Source of the DNA: Paenibacillus antri
Lineage (GTDB): Bacteria > Bacillota > Bacilli > Paenibacillales > YIM-B00363
Assembly (NCBI RefSeq): GCF_005765165.1
Contig: NZ_VCIW01000008.1
Span: 1-64,000 of the forward strand
Length of the DNA stretch: 64,000 nucleotides
Direction of reading: 5' to 3'
Position numbers and translations under genes: made by a program. The first letter of the stretch is position 1. Every line of letters begins with the position of its first letter. Positions 18,362-25,957 of the stretch are shown one piece after another. Below the pieces are notes generated by a model. It was not told the DNA's origin. It worked only from the letters and a program-made list of their open reading frames with translations, and did not search any database.

Positions 18362-18926
18362 GCCGCCAAACTGCTCAAAATTTGACACCTTCGCCGCAAA
18401 CGGCTCAATTATTGACACGTTCCCCCGCCTGCCGTCCGACCGCCTTCCTCCGACAGCCTCGTTTACCGCGCATCACCAGCGATTGCGCCGACAAACTGCT
18501 CAAAATTTGACACCTTCGCCGCAATCTGCTCAATTTTTGACACGTTCCCCGGCCAGCCGACCGACCGCCTTCCTCCGACAGCCTCGTTTACCGCGCATCG
18601 CCCGCGACTACGCCGCCAAACTGCTCAAAATTTGACACCTTCGTCGCAAACGGCTCAATTATTGACACGTTCCCCCGCCTGCCGTCCGACCGTCTTCCTC
18701 CAACAGCCTCGTTTACCGCGCATCGCCCGCGACTATGCCGCCAAACTGCTCAAAATTTGACACCTTCGCCGCAAACGGCTCAATTTTTGACACGTTCCTC
18801 TGCCAGCCGACCGACCGCCTTCCTCCAACAGCCTCGTTATCCGCGCATCACCCGCGACTACGCCGCCAAACTGCTCAAATTTTGACACCTTCGCCGCAAT
18901 CGGCTCAAATTTTGACACGTTCCCCG
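18362..18926. repeat. Five-copy 125-bp tandem array with ten TCAAWNWTTGA palindromes
   Basis: Units start at 18362, 18487, 18612, 18737 and 18862, an exact 125-bp period; the last copy is cut short at about 18926. Each unit has two 30-bp-spaced half-units (…GCTCAAAATTTGACACCTTC… and …GGCTCAATTATTGACACGTTC…) followed by a conserved ~60-bp GC-rich linker. The half-units centre on 11-bp palindromes at 18375/18405, 18500/18530, 18625/18655, 18750/18780 and 18875/18905. The period is not a multiple of three and no start codon or ribosome binding site is conserved, so it is noncoding. Unlike CRISPR, the linkers are conserved between copies. Confidence 0.95.
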
Positions 18927-18958
18927 CAAAATAAAGAGGGACGCCGCTAGGCATCCCT
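18927..18958 (-). terminator. Terminator of the ROK kinase gene
   Basis: Minus-strand AGGGATGCC-TAGC-GGCGTCCCT stem followed by CTTTATTTT, 36 nt after the ROK stop codon and abutting the 125-bp array. Confidence 0.85.
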
Positions 18959-18993
18959 GATCAAATCGCTTCCATTCATCTACAGCACTTCAT

Positions 18994-19956
18994 CTAGCGA
19001 GCCGCCGCGTCTCTCCCATAGAGCGCGCTGCCGATCACGCCGGCTTCGTCGCCGAGCGCCGCCGGCACGACCGAGATCCGCTCCCAGTAGTCGGAGATCA
19101 ACAGCCGCTGCATCGCCTCGCGAACGGGCGCGAGCAGCCGCTCGCCGGCCGCCGCCGCGCCGCCCCCGACGAGCACGACGTCCGGGCTGTACATCGTCAC
19201 CGCGTACGCGAGGCCACGGCCGAGCTGCTCGCCCGTCCGCCGCAGCACCTCGATCGCGACCGCGTCGCCTTCGTCGTACGCCCGGGACACGTCCCGCGCC
19301 GTCAAGCCGGGCATGCCTTCGCCCGGGAACCACTCGCGCAGCACCGACGCTCGTCCGTCCCGCTCGACGAGGTCGCGCGCTTGGCGGGCGATGCCCGTCG
19401 CCGACGCGACCGTCTCGAGGCAGCCGGTCAAGCCGCACCCGCACCGGTACGGAATGCTCTCGAGCGGGATATGCCCGAGCTCCCCCGCCATGCTGCCGCC
19501 GCCGTAAAACAACCGCCCGTCCGACACGAGCGCCGCGGCGAGCCCCGTCCCGACGGTCACGCCGAGCACGTGCCGAACGCCGCGGCCCGCGCCGAGCAGC
19601 GCTTCCCCGTAGACGTACATCCGGACGTCGTTGTCGATCGCGACCGGAACGCCGAGCCGCTCCCGCATCCGCGCGACGACCGGCACGTCGCGCCATCGCA
19701 GATTCGTGCTGTTGAGCGCGACGCCGCCCTCCTGATCAATGAAGCCGGGCACGCCCATGCCGACCGTAATCGCGTCCCCGGGCACGCCGCATCGGCCGAG
19801 CAAGCCGCGCACCGTCGCCGCGATCCGATCGAACAGCGAGTCCGGCCCTTCCCCCGCCAGCGTAGGGATGCTCTCCTTCGCCGCGACGCGCTCCCCGTCG
19901 AGCAAGCCGATCGCCGTATTCGTTCCTCCGATATCTACTCCGACGCAATAGGACAT
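18994..19956 (-). CDS. ROK-family sugar kinase (glucokinase-like)
   Basis: A 320-aa ROK kinase. It has the phosphate-binding DIGGTNTAIGLLD motif (residues 8-20), the catalytic Asp in VAIDNDVRMYVYGE, VTVGTGLAAA, and the ROK zinc site GELGH plus CGCGLTGCLE (three Cys and a His). This set is characteristic of cytosolic glucokinase/fructokinase/ManNAc kinase enzymes that phosphorylate hexoses with ATP; glucokinase is the most likely activity, but specificity is not certain. ATG at 19956 follows GAGGAGG. No sugar transporter is adjacent. A second ROK protein is at 49463-50413. Confidence 0.9.
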   Translation of the reverse strand: MSYCVGVDIGGTNTAIGLLDGERVAAKESIPTLAGEGPDSLFDRIAATVRGLLGRCGVPGDAITVGMGVPGFIDQEGGVALNSTNLRWRDVPVVARMRERLGVPVAIDNDVRMYVYGEALLGAGRGVRHVLGVTVGTGLAAALVSDGRLFYGGGSMAGELGHIPLESIPYRCGCGLTGCLETVASATGIARQARDLVERDGRASVLREWFPGEGMPGLTARDVSRAYDEGDAVAIEVLRRTGEQLGRGLAYAVTMYSPDVVLVGGGAAAAGERLLAPVREAMQRLLISDYWERISVVPAALGDEAGVIGSALYGRDAAAR

Positions 19957-19993
19957 GCCTGCGTCCTCCTCTGCCTAGTAAAGTCTTCCCTCT

Positions 19994-19999
19994 ATTATA
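19994..19999 (-). promoter_or_regulatory. -10 element of the ROK kinase gene
   Basis: TATAAT on the minus strand, about 40 bp upstream of the ROK start. No convincing -35 hexamer is visible. Confidence 0.4.
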
Positions 20000-20111
20000 G
20001 TTTCTCGTCCGGAAAATATCTCCACTTTTTCCGTACCGCCCCGTATGTTTCGCCTCTCTCTCGACCATCCTAGTAGTATCGTAAATTAAGAGAGTATCGG
20101 AGGAATGAACC

Positions 20112-20684
20112 GTGAGCTTCGAGTTGGCGTTATTGGCGTTCGTCATCGTCGCGTTCGGATTTCTATGGCTACGAACTAAGAAACAACTCCAATCCACCCG
20201 GGAAGGCAGCGCTCTGCTGACGGACATCGCGGCGGAGCAGCGAGAGACGCTTCGGCATGGTTTATATCAGCGATTCAAGAGAAGCGACGATACGGAAAAG
20301 GAAAATCCGTTCGACTTCGAACACTTCGTCGCCGAACTGCTGACGGTCGTCAACGAAAGCGACGTATACGTGACGAAGTCGACCGGCGACTTCGGCGTCG
20401 ACATCGAAGAACGGCGGGACGACGGTTTATTCTTATACCAGGTCAAGTGTTACGAGAAGCCCGTCGGTTTCGAGCCGATCGCCATCCTCCATTCGCGGAT
20501 CGTCAAGGACGGGGCGGACGGGGGCTGCGTCGTCACGACGAGCGCGTTCACGCAAGCCGCGATCGACTATGCGAAGGCGGTCGACATCGAGCTGATCGAC
20601 GGGGACGATCTATTGGACCTGTGGGAGGAAGCGTTGGAGTATAAGAAGGAAACGGCGCGTGAGCTCATCCCGGACGTGGTGTGA
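20112..20684 (+). CDS. Membrane-anchored Mrr-like restriction endonuclease-fold protein
   Basis: A 190-aa protein with one N-terminal transmembrane helix (residues 3-21) and a charged linker, then a restriction-endonuclease (Mrr_cat/PD-(D/E)xK) domain over about residues 75-180. The nuclease core is visible: FDFEHFVAELL (possible helix-A Glu), TGDFGVDI with the metal-binding Asp, and LYQVKCY with the QxK motif, then GGCVVTTSAFTQAA and IELIDGDDLLDL. GTG start at 20112 has GGAGG 9 nt upstream. Mrr enzymes usually cut modified DNA; here the anchor places the domain at the membrane, suggesting a check on incoming DNA or DNA repair, which is inference. It stands alone with no methylase or helicase beside it. 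Confidence 0.85.
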   Translation: MSFELALLAFVIVAFGFLWLRTKKQLQSTREGSALLTDIAAEQRETLRHGLYQRFKRSDDTEKENPFDFEHFVAELLTVVNESDVYVTKSTGDFGVDIEERRDDGLFLYQVKCYEKPVGFEPIAILHSRIVKDGADGGCVVTTSAFTQAAIDYAKAVDIELIDGDDLLDLWEEALEYKKETARELIPDVV

Positions 20685-20694
20685 TTATCGAGCA

Positions 20695-20730
20695 GAAAGA
20701 GATGTTCCATCTTACTGAATCATCTCTTTC
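20695..20730 (+). terminator. Hairpin after the Mrr-like gene
   Basis: 10-bp perfect stem GAAAGAGATG / CATCTCTTTC with a 16-nt loop starting 10 nt after the stop codon. It has no T-tract, so a terminator role is tentative. Confidence 0.45.
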
Positions 20731-20810
20731 CGGGCTCGCGGTTACCCCGCGCGTAATACGGCACCAGCGTTAGATATGGTGGACTTTAATTGGGTTTGTA
20801 TGTTCGGAAC

Positions 20811-21008
20811 TCAATCTTTCCCGGTCAGCAATCTTCTGCCGAATTGCACGCGCGCTTCAAGCTCGATCATAAACTTGCATTCCTCGCAGCAGTGCATCCC
20901 CTTCGCGTTCCGCTTCACTCGATCGTACGCGGCCGTGCCCTCGAAGACGACGAACTCCTTCTTGCAGATGTAACAAATCGAACGCAGCCGAAACCCGTCT
21001 TCGTTCAT
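20811..21008 (-). CDS. Small zinc-ribbon protein (YlaI/DUF2197-like)
   Basis: A 65-aa protein beginning MNEDGFRLRS, with two CxxC knuckles (CYIC near residue 12 and CCEEC near residue 41) that would bind one zinc ion, then a basic tail. Length and layout fit the YlaI/DUF2197 family of uncharacterised Bacillales proteins. ATG at 21008 follows GGGAGGG with 9-nt spacing; the frame stays open upstream to 21062 but without a better start. It is convergent with the Mrr-like gene and divergent from the TetR gene. Function unknown. Confidence 0.75.
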   Translation of the reverse strand: MNEDGFRLRSICYICKKEFVVFEGTAAYDRVKRNAKGMHCCEECKFMIELEARVQFGRRLLTGKD

Positions 21009-21088
21009 CACTCGATCCCTCCCGGGCCGGGAGCTTCGCCGGCATTGACGGGCGAAGCGCATCGCGGTATAAAGAAAATATGAAATAA

Positions 21089-21120
21089 CACACTGTGCTA
21101 AAATATTTTAGTTCAGTGTG
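21089..21120. promoter_or_regulatory. 32-bp palindromic operator upstream of tetR
   Basis: CACACTG-TG-CTAAAATATTTTAG-TT-CAGTGTG, a near-perfect 32-bp palindrome ending 27 bp before the TTG start of the TetR gene. Size, symmetry and position fit a TetR autoregulatory operator. The same protein may control the neighbouring transporter, but no second copy is visible before that operon. Confidence 0.75.
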
Positions 21121-21146
21121 CCAAATATAGCAAGGGGCTAACAACG

Positions 21147-21743
21147 TTGCCGAAAATCGTGGACCACGAGGAAAAGAGGAAGCTCATCGCCGAGACGGCG
21201 TGGCGCATCATCGAGTCGAAGGGGATCGAGCATGCGTCCATTCGCGCCGTCGCCGCCGCCGCGAGACTGTCGCCCGGCGCCCTGCGGCATTACTTCACGA
21301 CGCAGGACGAACTGCTCATGTTTATCGTGGATTATTATTTGACGAGAGGAACCCAGCGCGTCGAGTATCCGACGATCGGTTCGCTGCCGATGGAGGCCGC
21401 GAAGGAGGCGCTGCTCACGCTGCTCCCGACGGCCCCGGACAAGCGAACGGCGACCGGCGTCTGGTGGGTGTTCGCGATCCGTTCGCTGACGAGCGCCGCG
21501 CTGCAGGGGAAGAAGGACGAGCTGACGGACGGACTCCACGGGCTGACCGCGGCCGTTCTCGAGCTGTTGGCGAAAGCCGGGCTGCTCCCGCCGACGCTGG
21601 ATACGAAGCTCGAGACGCTCCGGCTCGCCGCGGTCGTCGAAGGGCTGACGATACTCGCCTTGCTCCGGCCGGAGCTTTATACGCCGGAGACGATCGAGTC
21701 GATCGTCCGCCGACACATCGAAGAGCTTTGCGGCGTCCGATGA
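21147..21743 (+). CDS. TetR-family transcriptional regulator
   Basis: A 198-aa TetR regulator. The N-terminal HTH covers residues 10-55 (AWRIIESKGIEHASIRAVAA, then SPGALRHYFTTQDELLMFIVDYY); the remainder is the helical ligand-binding domain with the TetR_C-type WWVFAIRSL region. The TTG start at 21147 is supported by AAGGGG upstream. It is convergent with the DrrAB-type transporter operon and has its own 32-bp palindrome, so autorepression is likely. The ligand is unknown. Confidence 0.92.
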   Translation: MPKIVDHEEKRKLIAETAWRIIESKGIEHASIRAVAAAARLSPGALRHYFTTQDELLMFIVDYYLTRGTQRVEYPTIGSLPMEAAKEALLTLLPTAPDKRTATGVWWVFAIRSLTSAALQGKKDELTDGLHGLTAAVLELLAKAGLLPPTLDTKLETLRLAAVVEGLTILALLRPELYTPETIESIVRRHIEELCGVR

Positions 21744-21773
21744 ACGGGAATTCCTCAGCCTTATTACACGAAC

Positions 21774-21826
21774 GAAGGGCTTGCCCAGAGGGAGAAATCA
21801 CCTCTGAGACAAGCCCTTCCTTTTTC
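21774..21826 (+). terminator. tetR terminator
   Basis: Stem GAAGGGCTTG / CAAGCCCTTC with a second inner stem (CAGAGG / CCTCTG), followed by CTTTTT. It lies between the convergent tetR and permease genes and could serve both. Confidence 0.85.
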
Positions 21827-21875
21827 AAACCCGCCTTCACCGTCCCAACGCCACGCCCAGTTAGCGCCCCAATGG

Positions 21876-22700
21876 TTACGTTGCCTTCCGCCGATACGAG
21901 CGGAAGGTCAGCGGCGCGAACGCGAGCAGCGCGGCGGCCATGACGGCGAGCGCCTTCGTCAGCTCGACGACGTCCGTCTGGCCGTGCATGAGCCCCCGGG
22001 CGGCGGTCGACGTCAGGCTGATCGGGTTATACGCGACGATCGGACCGAGCCAATTCGGCATCGTGGACGTATCCACGAAGACGTTGCTAGTGAAAAGAAG
22101 CGGGTACAGCGCGATGTACGACATGCTGGAGATCGACTCCGTCTTCTTGACGACGACGCCGAGGAACGCGAAAATCCAGCTCAGGCAGAACGCGTACGCG
22201 AGGACGAGCAGCAAGGCCAGCGCCGCGCCGACAACGCCGCCTTCCGGCCGGAAGCCGAGCACCAAGCCGAAGGCGAGCGTCGTGAGCAGCGCCGCCGCGA
22301 ACTGCAGCAGGTTGATCCCCATCGTTCCGACGATCGCAGCGGGCTGCCAGAACGGAAGCGTCCGAAACCGGTTGAACACGCCGCGGTCGATATCGGTTTT
22401 GATGCCGATGCCGATGTAGACCGTCATGCTCGTCACCGTGTACACCAGCATACCGGGCAGCAGAAACTGCAAGTAGTTTCCTGTCGAACCGGAGATCGCG
22501 CCGCCGAATAGGAACGTAAAGATGAGCAGGAAGACGACGGGGAACACAACGACGTCGATCGCCATATACGGCAGCATGCTCAGCGATCTTCGCCAAGAGC
22601 GCCAAGCGAACGTCGAGATCGCGCGAGCCGGATTCGGAGGCGGCGGGATCGCCCCCTGCCTCATCGCCCGAAGCAGCTTCGACTCGTTCTGCATGTTCAT
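21876..22700 (-). CDS. ABC-2 type transporter permease (DrrB-like)
   Basis: A 274-aa ABC-2 membrane protein with about six transmembrane segments between residues 45 and 270. The conserved ABC-2 features are present, including the IFTFLFGG first-helix region, the GIGIKTDIDRGVFNRFRTLP amphipathic loop and the C-terminal FVDTSTMPNWL / YNPIS motif. ATG at 22700 overlaps the ATPase stop codon (ATGA), showing translational coupling. It forms the channel of a DrrAB-type exporter with the upstream ATPase; such systems export antibiotics, lipids or toxins. Substrate unknown. Confidence 0.92.
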   Translation of the reverse strand: MNMQNESKLLRAMRQGAIPPPPNPARAISTFAWRSWRRSLSMLPYMAIDVVVFPVVFLLIFTFLFGGAISGSTGNYLQFLLPGMLVYTVTSMTVYIGIGIKTDIDRGVFNRFRTLPFWQPAAIVGTMGINLLQFAAALLTTLAFGLVLGFRPEGGVVGAALALLLVLAYAFCLSWIFAFLGVVVKKTESISSMSYIALYPLLFTSNVFVDTSTMPNWLGPIVAYNPISLTSTAARGLMHGQTDVVELTKALAVMAAALLAFAPLTFRSYRRKAT

Positions 22701-23662
22701 ACGAACGCCTCCTTCTCCGGAGCCGACCGTCCGGTGAGCGCGAGGAACACCTCGTCCAGACTCGGCTCGCTCAGCGAAAATTGGACGACCGCGACGCCCG
22801 CTCGAGACAGGGCGAGCAGCGCCTCGGCCGCCAGCGCCGGGTCCGGCGCCGCCGCGGAGAGCGCCGTCGGTTCGGCGAGCGTCCGCACGTCGGCGCGCAG
22901 GGCGCCTCGCAGGACGCGCTCCGCGTCGGCCCGCTGCTCCGCGCGTTCCAGGCGAACATGCACCGTCCCGCGGCCGACGGACGCCTTCAGCTCGGCCGAG
23001 GTTCCTTCGGCGATCACGACGCCTCCGTCGATCACCGCGATGCGATCGGCCAACCGGTCGGCCTCTTCCAAATATTGCGTCGTGAGCAGGATGGTCGTCC
23101 CGGCTTGCTTCAACAGGCGCACCATATCCCACACCTCGTTCCGGCTGCGCGGATCGAGCCCCGTCGTCGGCTCGTCGAGCACGAGCAGCTCGGGCGTCGC
23201 GAGCATCGCCGCCGCAAGATCGAGCCGCCGCCGCATGCCTCCCGAATATTGCGACGCCGGTTTCCCCGCCGCTTCCGAGAGGCCGAAGGCGTCCAGCCAT
23301 TCGTCCGCTCTCGCCGCGGCCGCCTTGCTTCCGTACCCGAGCAGCCGCCCGAATAACTTCAAGTTGTCCCGGCCGCTCAGCTCTTCGTCCACCGCCGCGA
23401 ACTGCCCGGTGAGACCGATCCGGCGACGAACCGCGTCAGGCTCCCGCACGACGTCGCGGCCGAACACCGCGGCAGTTCCTCCGTCGGGTCGAAGCAGCGT
23501 CGCGAATACATTCACCAACGTCGTCTTACCCGCCCCGTTCGGTCCGAGCAAACCGTACACGCTGCCCCGCGTCACGCGCAGATCGATCCCTCGCAGCACC
23601 TCGGTTCGGCCGAACGATTTTCGAAGTCCTCTCGCTTCTAATGCCAACTGTTCCGGTATCAT
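22697..23662 (-). CDS. ABC transporter ATP-binding protein (DrrA-like)
   Basis: A 321-aa ATPase of the daunorubicin-resistance type. Walker A GPNGAGKTT (about residues 38-46), signature YSGGMRRRLD, Walker B LLVLDEPTTGLD and switch His in LLTTQYLEEADRL are all intact; a C-terminal extension of about 90 residues matches DrrA proteins. GGAGGAGG precedes the ATG at 23662. It powers the coupled DrrB-like permease, is peripheral at the cytoplasmic membrane, and is flanked by two regulators: a convergent tetR and a divergent MerR. Confidence 0.94.
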   Translation of the reverse strand: MIPEQLALEARGLRKSFGRTEVLRGIDLRVTRGSVYGLLGPNGAGKTTLVNVFATLLRPDGGTAAVFGRDVVREPDAVRRRIGLTGQFAAVDEELSGRDNLKLFGRLLGYGSKAAAARADEWLDAFGLSEAAGKPASQYSGGMRRRLDLAAAMLATPELLVLDEPTTGLDPRSRNEVWDMVRLLKQAGTTILLTTQYLEEADRLADRIAVIDGGVVIAEGTSAELKASVGRGTVHVRLERAEQRADAERVLRGALRADVRTLAEPTALSAAAPDPALAAEALLALSRAGVAVVQFSLSEPSLDEVFLALTGRSAPEKEAFV

Positions 23663-23798
23663 TGGTTCCTCCTCCGATCAAGGATAAAACCATCGTACAA
23701 CATGAATGCAAGTCCTCGGCTTGGAAAAGAAGAACCCTCTCGCCCCGCCGTTTCCCGAGCTTCGACCTTCCACAGCGGCTTTAAGGTTTTACTTGAAT

Positions 23799-23810
23799 GT
23801 TCGATCGAAC
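23799..23810. promoter_or_regulatory. 12-bp palindrome between drrA-like and merR genes
   Basis: GTTCGATCGAAC, a perfect 12-bp palindrome in the divergent intergenic region, about 90 bp before the MerR TTG start. It may be the MerR or transporter operator; evidence is symmetry and position only. Confidence 0.35.
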
Positions 23811-23901
23811 GCTTTACAAGCGGACCGAAGACTGGTTAAATCGGGTACGACGAGAACGGAGCGACGAGCGGAAGAAGAGGCTTGCGGAAGGGGGAAATCG
23901 G

Positions 23902-24630
23902 TTGAAGTACCGGCCGATCGACATCGCGAGGCGGCTCGGGATCAGCACGAGCGCGCTGCGACATTACGAGGATTGGGGCCTTGTGCCGCCCGTTGCGCGG
24001 GGAGCGAACGGGTATCGAATCTATACGGAGGAGCATCTCGCTTATTTCGAATGCGTTCGCGCGATGAGCGCCGGCTTCGGCATGGCGCTGACTTCCGACG
24101 CGTTGAAGCGGGTCCGGAGTGGCGATTTCGACGCCGCCCTATGGATCGTCAACGATGCGTTAAGCGAGCTGCAGCAGGAGAAGCGAATGGCGGAGCAAAC
24201 GATCCGCGCGCTGGAGACGATCGAGCCGGCCGAGCTCGAATCGAAGGGGAAGCGGAAGTGGATGACGATCGGCGAGGTGTCGAAACTGACCGCCCAGCCG
24301 GCATCCGCCATACGTCACTGGGAGAAGATGGGCCTGATCGACCCGCCCCGAAACGAAGAAAACGGATACCGGCTGTACGGCCCGGCGGAGGTGCGGCACA
24401 TCCGGATCATCGCGCCGCTGAGGACGTCGGTCTGGTCGCTCGAGACGATACAGCGGGTCGTCCGCGAGCTCGACCGCAACGACTTGGAGCAGGCGCGGCG
24501 CGTGGCCCGGGATGCGCTGCGCTACCTGCACGATTCTCTTCGGAGGCGCATACGCGGCATCCGGCATCTGGACTTGCTCGTCGAGCTGGCCGAGGGCGGG
24601 CCCGCCGCGCCGCGCCGGCCTACTTGTTAA
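23902..24630 (+). CDS. MerR-family regulator with two HTH domains
   Basis: A 242-aa regulator containing two MerR winged-helix domains in tandem. The first is at residues 1-70 (PIDIARRLGISTSALRHYED, then NGYRIYTEEHLAYFECVRAM), the second at about residues 125-195 (MTIGEVSKLTAQPASAIRHW, then NGYRLYGPAEVRHIRII). Each is followed by a helical segment. TTG at 23902 is chosen because GGAAGGGGG lies just upstream and the first HTH begins right after it; the frame remains open to 23797. Classical MerR proteins have one HTH and dimerise; here one chain could supply both. It is divergent from the DrrAB-type operon, a possible target. Its end overlaps the convergent araM end by 11 nt. Confidence 0.88.
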   Translation: MKYRPIDIARRLGISTSALRHYEDWGLVPPVARGANGYRIYTEEHLAYFECVRAMSAGFGMALTSDALKRVRSGDFDAALWIVNDALSELQQEKRMAEQTIRALETIEPAELESKGKRKWMTIGEVSKLTAQPASAIRHWEKMGLIDPPRNEENGYRLYGPAEVRHIRIIAPLRTSVWSLETIQRVVRELDRNDLEQARRVARDALRYLHDSLRRRIRGIRHLDLLVELAEGGPAAPRRPTC

Positions 24631-25789
24631 GCTGCGACAGCTCGTTGTACCGTCTCAGCAGCGTAGCGCGGTTCAGCCGAACGCGATGCGCGCGTTCGAG
24701 GCTCTCCTGCACGAGCGTCGGCTCGACGCCGAGCTCCTCCGGCGTCGCGGGGCCGCCGGCTTCGGCCAGCAGCGCCCGCAGCTCGGTCGGCCCTGGCACC
24801 GCCTGCAGCATGGAGCGCAGATCCGGGACGCCGTCAAGCGCGACCGAGTCCTCCTCCGCGATGCGGCGGTACCGCTCGGACACGAGCGCGCAGGCGACGC
24901 CGACCTTGGCGCCGTGCAGCAGCTGCCTCCGCTGCCTGCGAATGTATTCCATCTCCCAGTAGTGGGAGACGTGATGCTCGGCGCCGGACGCCGGATGCGA
25001 CTGGCCGAAGATGAGCATCGCGAGCCCGGACTCGATGAGCGCCTCCATGAGAGCGACGACCGCCGCCGGCTCGCCGCGTCCGATCGCGCCGGCCTGCGCG
25101 ACGCACTTCGCGAGAGCGCGCTCGGTGATCGCGGCGGCGAGCGGCGAGTACGGCTCGTCGGCTGTCGCCGCGCCGAACCGCCAATCGAACAGCGACGTAT
25201 ACTTGCCGAGCATGTCGCCGAAGCCGGCCGCGATCAACGCGCGGGGCGCCGCCGTCAGCAGATCGACGTCGGCGAAGATGGCGGCGGGGCCGACGGCCGG
25301 AATCGTGATTTTATCGCCGCGCACGATCAAGGGCGCCCCGACCGAGGTGAAGCCGTCGACGGAAGGCGCCGTCGGCACGGAGACGAACGGTCGACCGCAC
25401 GTGAACGCGGCGTATCTCGCGATGTCGTGCAGCGTCCCGGCCCCGACGACGACGAGCGCCTCGGCGCCCGTGCGCTGCGCGTCGAGCAGCACCTGCACGA
25501 CGGACGCCTCGTCCGCGGCGACGTCGCCGAGCGCGTTCGGCAGCACGATCGTCGGCACCGCCGACGCTCCGCGCGCGACCAAGCCGTCCGTAAGCCGCTT
25601 CCCCGCCGCTTCGTACGTGTTCGCGTCGGCGATCACTTGAACGCGCGCGTACCCCGACGCCGTCAACCAGTCGGCCGCCGCGTCGACGGCGCCGGGCGCC
25701 AGCACGATCGGCTCGGGAAAAGCGACCCCCTCGATCGACTCGCCCGTCTCCTCCGCCATACCCCGAATCCGTTCCATGATCTCGTTCAT
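24620..25789 (-). CDS. araM: sn-glycerol-1-phosphate dehydrogenase (AraM/EgsA family)
   Basis: A 389-aa NAD(P)-dependent metal dehydrogenase converting dihydroxyacetone phosphate to sn-glycerol-1-phosphate. Motifs: VGAGTLHDIARYAA and FVSVPTAPSVDGFTS (nucleotide binding), ADVDLL, GFGDMLGKYTSLFDW, and the metal-binding histidines in HPASGAEHHVSHYWEM. In Bacillus subtilis AraM makes the G1P used with PcrB for heptaprenylglyceryl phosphate, an archaeal-type ether lipid. ATG at 25789 (MNEIMERIRG) has GGGGGAT upstream. Here it is apart from arabinose genes. Its 3' end overlaps the convergent MerR gene by 11 nt. Confidence 0.92.
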   Translation of the reverse strand: MNEIMERIRGMAEETGESIEGVAFPEPIVLAPGAVDAAADWLTASGYARVQVIADANTYEAAGKRLTDGLVARGASAVPTIVLPNALGDVAADEASVVQVLLDAQRTGAEALVVVGAGTLHDIARYAAFTCGRPFVSVPTAPSVDGFTSVGAPLIVRGDKITIPAVGPAAIFADVDLLTAAPRALIAAGFGDMLGKYTSLFDWRFGAATADEPYSPLAAAITERALAKCVAQAGAIGRGEPAAVVALMEALIESGLAMLIFGQSHPASGAEHHVSHYWEMEYIRRQRRQLLHGAKVGVACALVSERYRRIAEEDSVALDGVPDLRSMLQAVPGPTELRALLAEAGGPATPEELGVEPTLVQESLERAHRVRLNRATLLRRYNELSQLNK

Positions 25790-25918
25790 GACCGATCCCC
25801 CGCTTCCGCGAAATCTGTTTTCTTGCATACTACCATATTTTCGACGGAATGGCGGCTCTTTTTCGAAATCAATCGTCTCGTCGGACAAGCCCGCTCGCGA
25901 TCGTTTGCGAACATAGCG

Positions 25919-25942
25919 AAAGCAGGGGGGGCCCCCTGCTTC
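25919..25942 (-). terminator. Terminator of the DUF2500 gene
   Basis: Minus-strand GAAGCAGGGGG / CCCCCTGCTTTC hairpin, 16 nt after the stop codon, with only a short T stretch after it. Confidence 0.6.
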
Positions 25943-25957
25943 AAGATGTCGCTCTCG

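Noticed and set aside
18362-18926. CRISPR array
   Set aside because: The segments between the repeated half-units are themselves conserved between copies, unit length is 125 bp and no cas genes are near.
18360-18950. Open frames inside the 125-bp array giving PPNCSKFDTFAANGS-like peptides
   Set aside because: The period of 125 is not a multiple of three, so the same sequence is read in different frames in each unit. There is no ribosome binding site, and the peptides are only a by-product of the repeats.
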